Positions 1 through 5,952 of a stretch of 5,993 nt of DNA are shown piece by piece. The stretch is from the NCBI GenBank assembly GCA_023390675.1, contig JAEWCK010000257.1, forward strand, positions 1 through 5,993. The letters run 5' to 3'. The notes below the pieces were generated by a model. The model saw nothing but the letters and a program-made list of their open reading frames with translations. It did no database searches and was not told the origin of the DNA. The DNA comes from Pseudomonadota bacterium (GTDB taxonomy: Bacteria; Pseudomonadota; Alphaproteobacteria; Sphingomonadales; Sphingomonadaceae). How positions within the stretch are numbered: position 1 is the first letter of the stretch; the number at the start of each line of letters is the position of its first letter. The translations under genes were made by a program, and so were the position numbers.

Positions 1-40
1 CCATTGCCGGAACTGAATACGGACCCTAGAGCGCTCGGTC

Positions 41-772
41 ATGCCTGACACCGTCTCCTTCGGCTATGAAGACGTCGCCCCCACAGAGAAGACGCGCCGC
101 GTCGGCGAGGTCTTCTCGAGCGTCGCCGCGAAATACGATCTGATGAACGACGCGATGTCGGGGGGCATGCACCGCCTGTGGAAGGACCGTTTCGTCCGCC
201 GCGTGAAGCCGCGCGCGGGCGAGGCGATCCTCGACATGGCCGGCGGCACCGGCGACATCGCCTTCCGCCTCGCCGAATCGGGCGCTGCCGTCACCGTCGC
301 CGACATCAATCCCGAGATGCTCGCGGTCGGCGTCGAGCGCGCCGCCGAGCGCGGCATCGACAACCTCGTCTGGTCCGAAGCCAATGCCGAGCGCCTGCAA
401 TGGCCCGACCGCTTCTTGGACGCCTACACGATCGCGTTCGGCATCCGGAACGTCACCGACATCCCCGCGGCGCTGCGCGAAGCACACCGCGTCTTGAAGC
501 GCGGCGGCCGCTTCTACTGCCTCGAATTCTCGACCACGCTCTGGCCCGGCTTCGCGCAGGTCTACGACGCCTATTCGCATCACCTCGTGCCCAAGCTCGG
601 CAAGCTGCTCGCGAACGACGAGGACAGCTACCGCTACCTCATCGAATCGATCCGTCGCTTCCCGGACATGCCCACCTTCAAGGCCATGATCGCCGAAGCC
701 GGCTTCGCCCAGACGCGCGTCGAGCCCCTGCTCGGCGGCCTCGTCGCGATCCACAGCGGCTGGAAGACGTGA
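41..772 (+). CDS. ubiE: UbiE, demethylmenaquinone/ubiquinone biosynthesis C-methyltransferase
   Basis: A class I SAM-dependent methyltransferase that adds the C-methyl group to the benzoquinol ring during ubiquinone synthesis (and to demethylmenaquinone where menaquinone is made). It is a cytosolic enzyme associated with the Q-biosynthetic machinery. The 243 residues match the usual UbiE length of about 240-260. Family signature 1 is complete: YDLMNDAMSGGMHRLW at residues 32-47. The SAM-binding motif I is LDMAGGTGD (64-72), followed by the acidic motif II in VADINPEML (86-94). The family-typical FGIRNVTD is at 133-140. Signature 2, RVLKRGGRFYCLEFS (150-164), is intact except that the usual Pro/Val after RVLK is Arg. 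The protein ends HSGWKT, as UbiE proteins commonly do. The ATG at 41 gives the expected N-terminus; no strong Shine-Dalgarno is visible in the 40 bases upstream, where I also see no other feature. Codons are strongly C-ending, typical of a GC-rich host gene. ubiB follows after 55 bases. Confidence 0.96.
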   Translation: MPDTVSFGYEDVAPTEKTRRVGEVFSSVAAKYDLMNDAMSGGMHRLWKDRFVRRVKPRAGEAILDMAGGTGDIAFRLAESGAAVTVADINPEMLAVGVERAAERGIDNLVWSEANAERLQWPDRFLDAYTIAFGIRNVTDIPAALREAHRVLKRGGRFYCLEFSTTLWPGFAQVYDAYSHHLVPKLGKLLANDEDSYRYLIESIRRFPDMPTFKAMIAEAGFAQTRVEPLLGGLVAIHSGWKT

Positions 773-793
773 GCATGCGCCAGCATGGTCGCG

Positions 794-811
794 CCCCGGC
801 GCAGGCCGGGG
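794..811. repeat. Palindromic REP-like intergenic element between ubiE and ubiB
   Basis: A perfect 7-base inverted repeat, CCCCGGC (794-800) and GCCGGGG (805-811), with a GCAG loop at 801-804. The longer string around it (about 794-817) resembles a dispersed intergenic repeat of sphingomonads and related alphaproteobacteria; that resemblance is from memory and untested. In RNA it would form a very stable short hairpin ending nine bases before the ubiB Shine-Dalgarno (820-825). It could stabilise the transcript or moderate ubiB translation. There is no U-tract after it, so it is not a typical intrinsic terminator. Confidence 0.7.
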
Positions 812-827
812 TCCAGATCAGGAAATC

Positions 828-2363
828 ATGACCGCCCCCGCAATCCACCTCTTCCGCCTGCTCAAATGGGGCCGCATCCTCGCGCGCCACGGGGCGCTGC
901 GCGGCATCGAGCGCGATCCCAACACCCCGCGCCCCGTCCGCCGCCTCGCCCGCATCGCCCGCTTCGGCGCGCGCGTGCCGCAGGTCCCGCGCTATGCCGA
1001 CGCCTTCCAGGAGATCGGCCCCGCCGCGATCAAGCTCGGCCAGACGCTCGCCACGCGCCCCGATCTCGTCGGCGAGGAAGCCGCGCGCGACCTGCTCCGC
1101 CTCCAGGACGCGCTCCCCCCGGTCCCCTATGCGGTGATCGCCGAGCGGATGCGCGCCACGCTCGGCCGCCCGCTCGACAGCATGTTCGCCGAGATCGAGG
1201 AGAAGCCCGTCGGCGCCGCCTCGATCGCGCAGGTCCACCGCGCGATCACCACCGAAGGCGCCCGCGTCGCGATCAAGGTGCTCCGCCCCGGCATCGAGGC
1301 CGAGTTCGCCCGCGCGATCGACACCTATGAATGGGCCGCCGCGCAAGTCGAGGCGATGGGCGGCGAGCCCGCGCGGCTGCGCCCCCGCCTCGTCATCGAA
1401 AGCTTCAAGCGCTGGACCGCGCGCGAGCTCGACCTGCGCCGCGAGGCCGCCTCCGCCTCCGAGCTCGCCGAGGGCATGACCGCCGAGCCCGATTTCATGG
1501 TCCCCGCGATCGACTGGCAGCGCACCACCGGCAAGGTGCTCACCCTCGAATGGATCGACGGGATCAAGCTCTCGGACCGCGCCGCGCTCGTCGCCGCCGG
1601 GCACGACACCCACGCGCTCGCCGAGAAGCTGATCCGCGCCTTCCTCCGCCAGGCGATCGCCGAGGGCTTCTTCCACGCCGACATGCACCAGGGGAACCTC
1701 TTCGCGCTCCCCGACGGCCGCATCGCCGCGATCGACTTCGGCATCATGGGCCGGATCGATCGCCGCGCCCGCGTCTGGCTCGCCGAGATCCTCTACGGCC
1801 TGATCACCGGCGACTACAGGCGCGTCGCCGAAATCCATTTCGAGGCAGGCTACGTCCCCGCCCACCACAATGTCGCCGAGTTCGCCACTGCCCTCCGCGC
1901 GGTCGGCGAGCCGATGCGCGGGCTCGCGGTCAAGGACATGTCGATGGGCGCGATGCTCGACGGGCTGTTCTCGATCACCCGCGACTTCGACATGCAGACC
2001 CAGCCGCACCTCCTCCTCCTCCAGAAGACGATGGTGGTGGTCGAAGGCGTCGCGCGCACGCTCGATCCCGACATCAACCTGTGGGAGACCTCGGCCCCCT
2101 TCGTCCGCGAATGGATCAGGACCGAGCTCGGCCCCGAAGCGAGGATCGCCGACCGCCTGATCGAGGACCTGCGCACCCTTGCCCGCCTCCCCGATCTGAT
2201 CCGCAACATCGAACGCCGCTACCCCGCCCCCGGCGGCGCGCCCCCCGCCCCGCCGCTGCGCGAGGTGGAGATCGTCCGGGTGGGCGGGGGCTGGCGGTAC
2301 GTAGCGGTGGCGCTGCTGGCGGGGGCTGCGGGGGCTGTGGCGATGTGGCTGCTGGGGGTGTGA
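828..2363 (+). CDS. ubiB: UbiB/ADCK-family atypical kinase of ubiquinone biosynthesis
   Basis: A member of the ABC1/ADCK/UbiB family (bacterial UbiB, eukaryotic COQ8). These are atypical protein-kinase-like ATPases, membrane-attached, needed for ubiquinone synthesis, probably by assisting the Q-enzyme complex or handling its lipid intermediates rather than by ordinary protein phosphorylation. The family hallmark KLGQ (KxGQ) is at 69-72. The Ala-rich nucleotide loop, in GAASIAQVH, is at 129-137. The catalytic lysine is K150 in VAIKV. The catalytic loop HADMHQGN is at 283-290 and the metal-binding DFG at 303-305. The C-terminus (about 489-511) is one hydrophobic membrane segment, shorter than the double segment of E. 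coli UbiB (546 residues against 511 here). The ATG at 828 has a good Shine-Dalgarno, AGGAAA at 820-825. The gene probably shares a transcript with ubiE. Nearly all codons end in C or G; the last 30 or so switch from C-rich to G-rich. Confidence 0.95.
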   Translation: MTAPAIHLFRLLKWGRILARHGALRGIERDPNTPRPVRRLARIARFGARVPQVPRYADAFQEIGPAAIKLGQTLATRPDLVGEEAARDLLRLQDALPPVPYAVIAERMRATLGRPLDSMFAEIEEKPVGAASIAQVHRAITTEGARVAIKVLRPGIEAEFARAIDTYEWAAAQVEAMGGEPARLRPRLVIESFKRWTARELDLRREAASASELAEGMTAEPDFMVPAIDWQRTTGKVLTLEWIDGIKLSDRAALVAAGHDTHALAEKLIRAFLRQAIAEGFFHADMHQGNLFALPDGRIAAIDFGIMGRIDRRARVWLAEILYGLITGDYRRVAEIHFEAGYVPAHHNVAEFATALRAVGEPMRGLAVKDMSMGAMLDGLFSITRDFDMQTQPHLLLLQKTMVVVEGVARTLDPDINLWETSAPFVREWIRTELGPEARIADRLIEDLRTLARLPDLIRNIERRYPAPGGAPPAPPLREVEIVRVGGGWRYVAVALLAGAAGAVAMWLLGV

Positions 2364-2506
2364 GGGGGACTGGTTTTGGGCCGTTTGAAGGCGGACTGCT
2401 TCTAGAGCGCCAAAGCCGAATAGCGGCCGTTTATGCGCCGCGTAGCCCTTTCTCTCGTGATCGCATATGGTGAGCCCGACCGGAGCTTGAGAGGGTTTGG
2501 GATCGA
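2364..2506. other. Intergenic junction between ubiB and the cassette
   Basis: The 143 bases between the ubiB stop and the first cassette gene contain no supported gene. Composition falls from the very GC-rich host style to a mixed style inside this stretch, so the left boundary of the acquired segment probably lies here. I looked for sigma70-like -35/-10 pairs and found no convincing one. A weak dyad, GCGGC (2423-2427) with GCCGC (2437-2441), has no T-tract and is not a credible terminator. GAGAGGG (2489-2495) is a plausible but distant Shine-Dalgarno for the ATG at 2507. Read-through from ubiB into the cassette is therefore possible. Confidence 0.5.
2439..2447 (+). repeat. Left copy of 9-base direct repeat flanking the cassette
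   Basis: CGCGTAGCC here is identical to 5944-5952, and the pair brackets the three-gene cassette and its gaps. It could be a target-site duplication or recombination scar. A 9-base match between two short GC-rich gaps can also arise by chance, so confidence is low. Confidence 0.25.
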
Positions 2507-3676
2507 ATGATGGAGGGAGCGTCGGCGATCGTCGAGCAACTTGATATGTTGGGTCACGCTACTGGCGTTGAAGTCGAACAATCATCTTCGGACGAAGGAG
2601 AAAAGATCGCCGAACCGTTCGATCCGGACGATATCGACGTCGTCACACGGTCGATGACGGTCGACCTTCTTTTGTCTCGCACCGAATCAGAGATGATCGA
2701 TCTCCAGCCTGACTTCCAGCGACGCTGGGGCGTGTGGGACGCGCGGCGCCAAAGCCGCTTGATCGAGTCATTGTTGCTTCGAATCCCTTTGCCAGTCCTG
2801 TACGCTGCCGAGGACGAAGACGAACGTTGGGAAATCGTCGACGGGATTCAGCGGCTCTCTACGATTGCTCGCTTCATCAAGCCACAGATCATCGGGGGTC
2901 AACCACTCACCCTTACTGGGCTCGAATACCTCCACGATTATGAGGGCAAGGACTTCGAGGGGCTCAGTTCGCGCCTCAAGATGCGGCTCCGTGAAACCGA
3001 GCTGATCATCCACTTGATCCGCAAGGGCACGCCACCCGAAGTCAAATTTAACATCTTCGCCCGGATCAACACCGGCGGTATGGCGCTGTCCGCGCAGGAA
3101 CTGCGGCACGCCATCACCCCCGGCAAGGCGCGCGACCTTCTGGAGACCTGGGCAAGCCTGCCCTCGTTCATCCGCGCTACCGACGGTAGCGTTCAGCCCA
3201 TTCGCATGGACGATCGCGAACTCGTGCTACGCTTCGCCGCCTTCTACCTACTCGGATTGGAAAGCTACAAACAACCGGACATGGACGGCTTCCTGATCAC
3301 GGCGATGAAGACGATCAACGAAACCGACGACAATGAACTCGCGGTCATGCGGTTCAACTTCGTCAGCGCGATGGAGAACGCCTATAAAATTTTCGGCCGC
3401 GACGCGTTCCGTAAACGGTTCGACAAGGAGGCCGGCCGGCTGCCGATCAACAAAGCGATCTTCGAAGCGCTCTCGGTTAATCTGGCGCGGCTCACTCACG
3501 CGCAGCTCGCGATCCTCGGCCAGCGCGCCGAGGTGCTTCGGGAGGGCTTCATAGCGCTCTGCCATGATCGCTCCTTCGAGAGCGCGATCTCGCAAGGCAC
3601 GGGCGATATCCGAAAGGTCAACCGGCGCTTTTCCGCAATCAGCGAGCTGATCACCGGGGTTCTCGCTGATGCTTGA
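2507..3676 (+). CDS. DUF262-family protein (GmrS-like), first gene of candidate defence cassette
   Basis: A 389-residue member of the DUF262 superfamily, the ParB/sulfiredoxin-like domain found in GmrS of type IV GmrSD restriction enzymes and in many predicted defence proteins, where it is thought to bind or hydrolyse nucleotides. Residues 1-47 are an acidic, probably flexible leader. The domain then shows PDFQR (68-72), W77, LIESLLLRIPLP (85-96) and the core IVDGIQRLST (110-119), a DGIQR form of the usual DGQQR. Further on are RINTGG (186-191) and QELR (197-200), characteristic of the single-domain DUF262 group. The C-terminal half (about 200-389) is helical-looking and holds MDDRELVLRF, INKAIFEAL and a final KVNRRF. 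I see no HNH/DUF1524 motif of the GmrD type, so nuclease activity cannot be claimed. A second ATG at 2510 is equally possible as start. The stop overlaps the next gene by 8 bases, indicating translational coupling. Codon use is far less C-biased than in ubiB. Confidence 0.88.
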   Translation: MMEGASAIVEQLDMLGHATGVEVEQSSSDEGEKIAEPFDPDDIDVVTRSMTVDLLLSRTESEMIDLQPDFQRRWGVWDARRQSRLIESLLLRIPLPVLYAAEDEDERWEIVDGIQRLSTIARFIKPQIIGGQPLTLTGLEYLHDYEGKDFEGLSSRLKMRLRETELIIHLIRKGTPPEVKFNIFARINTGGMALSAQELRHAITPGKARDLLETWASLPSFIRATDGSVQPIRMDDRELVLRFAAFYLLGLESYKQPDMDGFLITAMKTINETDDNELAVMRFNFVSAMENAYKIFGRDAFRKRFDKEAGRLPINKAIFEALSVNLARLTHAQLAILGQRAEVLREGFIALCHDRSFESAISQGTGDIRKVNRRFSAISELITGVLADA

Positions 3677-4784
3677 CTATATCGGTCTCGAAAACTTTAA
3701 GGCGTTCGACGACATCGAACTAAGCCTCGGCAACTTAACTCTCCTGTCAGGACTCAACGGCAGCGGCAAGAGCACCGTCCTACAGGCGATAGGCGTGCTG
3801 CGCCAATCGTTCGACGGGAGTTTTCTGCTCAATGGCGATCTCGCGCTCAATGGCGAGCTGGTCGACATCGGCACCGGCCGCGACGTCCTGTACCAAGGCT
3901 TCGACGCCGCCGAGATTGCAATCTCGCTCGGCGAGACAAGGCAGGGTCAGTCCGTCTCCTACCGCTGGCAGGCAGCGGCCGATCCCGATGCCGACGTGCT
4001 CACCTGCTCGGCAAAGCCAGCTCCAGGCGAACTTCCGCTGCTCGACGTGTTCGCTCAAGGCTTTCAGTTCCTGCGGGCTGACCGGATCACCCCGTCAGTG
4101 ACTTCGCCGAAATCGCAGAACGCGGTTCGGCAGCACCGGTTTCTTGGACCCAAAGGCGAATATACCGCGCACTTCCTGCTCGAGTTCGGCGAGCAGATCA
4201 CCACTGCGGAGATCGTCCGGTCGCCCCACGAGCAGCGCGCAGGCAGCCTCATTGCGCAGGTCAATGCCTGGATGCAAGAATTCAGTCCAGGCGTCCGGGT
4301 CGAACCGGTCCCGGTCCCGATGACCGATCTCGTTCGTCTGGTTTTCTCCTACAAAGGCGAGGGTGCCGCGTACGGCGAGCCGCTGCGCCCGACCAATGTG
4401 GGTTTTGGTCTCACCCATGCGCTTCCCGTCGTCGTCGCCTGCCTCGCCGCAACGCCCAATACGCTGCTGGTCGTCGAAAATCCTGAGGCGCAGCTCCATC
4501 CGCGTGGACAGGCGTCGATCGGACGATTGCTTGCGCTAACGGCGGCCAACAACGTGCAGGTGATTATCGAAAGCCATAGCGACCACGTGCTCAACGGCGT
4601 TCGCCTCGCTGTGAAGGAGGGTTTGCTCGCGCCGCGCCAAGCCAAGCTGCATTTCTTCGCGCGCAAGCCCGGCGAAGCGAGCAGCTACGAAACCCCCGCG
4701 TTAAGTTCGGAGGGCCGGTTATCCTACTGGCCCGCCGGCTTCTTCGACCAATGGGAGAAGAGCCTGGACCGGTTACTCGATTAA
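3669..4784 (+). CDS. AAA/ABC-type ATPase with C-terminal DUF3696 motif (SMC/OLD-like)
   Basis: A 371-residue ATPase of the RecF/SMC/OLD-like group. The N-terminus ENFKAFDDIEL leads into Walker A GLNGSGKST (28-36), with K34 as the phosphate-binding lysine. The LNGDLALNGELVDIGTGRDVLY segment region (about 55-77) is typical of DUF3696-containing ATPases. The NVGFGLTHALP stretch (243-253) takes the place of the ABC signature region. Walker B is LLVVENPEAQLHP (266-278), with E270 or E273 as probable catalytic carboxylate. The switch histidine is H303 in ESHSDHVLN (301-309). The C-terminus carries the DUF3696-type YWPAGFFDQW (353-362). There is no long coiled coil and no Toprim nuclease domain, so this is an ATPase-only subunit that presumably acts through partners. 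The ATG at 3669 lies inside the end of the DUF262 gene, and the stop is 5 bases before the third gene. Related ATPases power OLD, PARIS, Septu and similar anti-phage systems; that comparison is by architecture only. Confidence 0.9.
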   Translation: MLDYIGLENFKAFDDIELSLGNLTLLSGLNGSGKSTVLQAIGVLRQSFDGSFLLNGDLALNGELVDIGTGRDVLYQGFDAAEIAISLGETRQGQSVSYRWQAAADPDADVLTCSAKPAPGELPLLDVFAQGFQFLRADRITPSVTSPKSQNAVRQHRFLGPKGEYTAHFLLEFGEQITTAEIVRSPHEQRAGSLIAQVNAWMQEFSPGVRVEPVPVPMTDLVRLVFSYKGEGAAYGEPLRPTNVGFGLTHALPVVVACLAATPNTLLVVENPEAQLHPRGQASIGRLLALTAANNVQVIIESHSDHVLNGVRLAVKEGLLAPRQAKLHFFARKPGEASSYETPALSSEGRLSYWPAGFFDQWEKSLDRLLD

Positions 4785-4789
4785 GCCCA

Positions 4790-5743
4790 ATGCCGCTCCA
4801 GCTCTTCCTCAATGACCTGTCAGCGCCGGTCGCCGGCGTGCCGCGTGCAGAATCGATTGCCTATCTCAAAGGGATGATCAAAACGATCCGCGCAGCGCGT
4901 GGCATAGACGATCGTCTGATCTTGAATTGCGATCAGCCGCTCAACGAACTGGTGCTCGGTCCCGGCCTTACGATCGCAACGATCCGCAACGATGGAGAAT
5001 GCGTCGAAGAAAGCCAGTATCTAAAGACACTCAACAATCGCGCGCCGCTCAGTCGGGTGCTGGCGGAGGCCGATGGTCCGGACCCTGAGGGCTTCGAATA
5101 CAGGATGCCGGCCGCTGCTCCAATCTCGGCCGGTAGCCCAGCCAAGGCGCTTGGCCTTGCCCATCTGCTCAAAGGTCTCGGCATCAGCCTTGCCTCCGAC
5201 GCGCTCTGGCAGTCTCGCGAACTGGCGCTCGATCTGCTCGAACTCGATGCCAATGGCGACATTGCCGAATCCTCGGTTGTCGCACGCAATGCGAGTGCCG
5301 CCGACGACGTCGCAGCGCACGAAGCCGGCCTGCGCGACGATCTGCGGCCACCGATCCATAATGGCGCCGATCTCTGGGCGCATCGGGCCGAGCTCTTGCC
5401 CAATCTTGAATTCATTCCGAGGACGCGCGCGCAAATCGAAGGAATCCTCGCCGGCGACCCGTTGCTCGATCAAGTCTGGATCAAGCTGTCGGGGCTCGAC
5501 CAAGCGATCGCCACGTGGCGCGTCGCGCAGACGGCGCATCCGATGTTTCCCTTCAACGTCAGGCCAGAAAGCCGCCGGCGTATGCATCTTGTCAGGTTCA
5601 ACGATGCCGGTGGCGTCGAGCGCACCTTCAGCGACCACACCGATCTCGCGCCCATTGAGGGGCGAGTGCATTTTATCGTCGAGAGCCAACCGCATCGTCA
5701 CGCCTTGGTCGGGCATATCGGCCGCAAGCTCGGCATTGGCTGA
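4790..5743 (+). CDS. Unrecognised 317-residue protein, third gene of the cassette
   Basis: I cannot assign a function. The protein begins MPLQLFLNDLSAP. The N-terminal third contains TIRNDGECVEESQYLKTLNN (64-83), which looks like a conserved core. The middle (about 100-190) is Ala/Leu/Asp-rich and probably helical. The segment DLWAHRAELLPNLEFIPR (194-211) has the look of a conserved family motif. The C-terminus is compact and basic/aromatic: RPES (258-261), FSDHTD (280-285), GRVHF (291-295), GHIGRKL (308-314). This tail resembles C-terminal segments I associate with hypothetical proteins in defence neighbourhoods, but that is an impression. No HNH, PD-(D/E)xK, Toprim, HEPN or TIR motif, signal peptide or membrane segment is visible. 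I chose the ATG at 4790, 5 bases after the ATPase stop. An in-frame ATG at 4751 would add 13 residues but overlaps the ATPase gene by 34 bases. Neither start has a good Shine-Dalgarno, so translation probably depends on coupling to the ATPase. Its position suggests an effector, adaptor or specificity subunit of the cassette. Confidence 0.82.
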   Translation: MPLQLFLNDLSAPVAGVPRAESIAYLKGMIKTIRAARGIDDRLILNCDQPLNELVLGPGLTIATIRNDGECVEESQYLKTLNNRAPLSRVLAEADGPDPEGFEYRMPAAAPISAGSPAKALGLAHLLKGLGISLASDALWQSRELALDLLELDANGDIAESSVVARNASAADDVAAHEAGLRDDLRPPIHNGADLWAHRAELLPNLEFIPRTRAQIEGILAGDPLLDQVWIKLSGLDQAIATWRVAQTAHPMFPFNVRPESRRRMHLVRFNDAGGVERTFSDHTDLAPIEGRVHFIVESQPHRHALVGHIGRKLGIG

Positions 5744-5755
5744 CGCTGGAGACAG

Positions 5756-5779
5756 GCTCCCAGCTCAGTCGATGGGAGC
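5756..5779 (+). repeat. Hairpin just downstream of the cassette
   Basis: A perfect 7-base inverted repeat, GCTCCCA (5756-5762) and TGGGAGC (5773-5779), with a 10-base loop, starts 13 bases after the stop of the third gene. The position suits a transcript-end structure protecting the 3' end of the cassette mRNA. There is no run of T after it (GTCGGGCT follows), so intrinsic termination is doubtful. Confidence 0.45.
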
Positions 5780-5840
5780 GTCGGGCTGTCGCTCACGCCC
5801 GAGCTTCCGCAGTCGGCAGCCAGTGCTAATCGGCATCTAG

Positions 5841-5857
5841 CAAAATCCTCGATTTTG
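5841..5857. repeat. AT-rich palindrome CAAAATC-CTC-GATTTTG
   Basis: A perfect 7-base inverted repeat with a 3-base centre, the most AT-rich spot in the downstream gap. TAGCAAAA overlaps its left edge (5838-5845) and recurs 40 bases later at 5878-5885. It could be a protein-binding dyad, a remnant of a mobile-element end, or a short hairpin. No T-tract follows on either strand, so it is not a clear terminator. Confidence 0.4.
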
Positions 5858-5911
5858 GGTGATCCAACTCTTGCTCGTAGCAAAAATGCGAACGGCAGGT
5901 TTCAAGATCCG

Positions 5912-5925
5912 AGCCTGCTTAGGCT
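5912..5925. repeat. Small hairpin AGCCT-GCTT-AGGCT
   Basis: A 5-base stem with a 4-base loop, the third dyad in the same 180-base stretch. Too short to name a function; it is listed because dyads cluster in this gap. Confidence 0.3.
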
Positions 5926-5943
5926 GAACGACTGGATTTAGGG

Positions 5944-5952
5944 CGCGTAGCC
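5944..5952 (+). repeat. Right copy of 9-base direct repeat flanking the cassette
   Basis: CGCGTAGCC, identical to 2439-2447. It sits where the sequence turns from mixed composition to the C-rich host style, which is what a right boundary would look like. The match does not extend on either side. Confidence 0.25.

Noticed and set aside
2..4. A minus-strand ATG at the left edge that might start a divergent mutM (fpg)
   Set aside because: The second codon would begin with G, whereas Fpg begins Met-Pro. Nothing else of the gene is in the window.
26..754. A 242-codon minus-strand frame opposite ubiE
   Set aside because: It is antisense to a complete UbiE and shows no family features, only GC-bias composition.
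678..2009. A 443-codon open frame on the minus strand opposite the end of ubiE and most of ubiB
   Set aside because: It is antisense to two well-supported genes, its product is a low-complexity Gly/Ala/Asp/Arg mix with no recognisable motif, and long antisense frames are expected in DNA with such C-ending codon bias.
2423..2441. Possible terminator after ubiB (GCGGC/GCCGC dyad)
   Set aside because: The stem is only 5 bases with a 9-base loop and no T-tract follows.
1331..2473. A 380-codon open frame on the + strand in another frame of ubiB
   Set aside because: The product is Arg/Pro-rich shadow sequence without domain features, and ubiB in its own frame carries every family motif.
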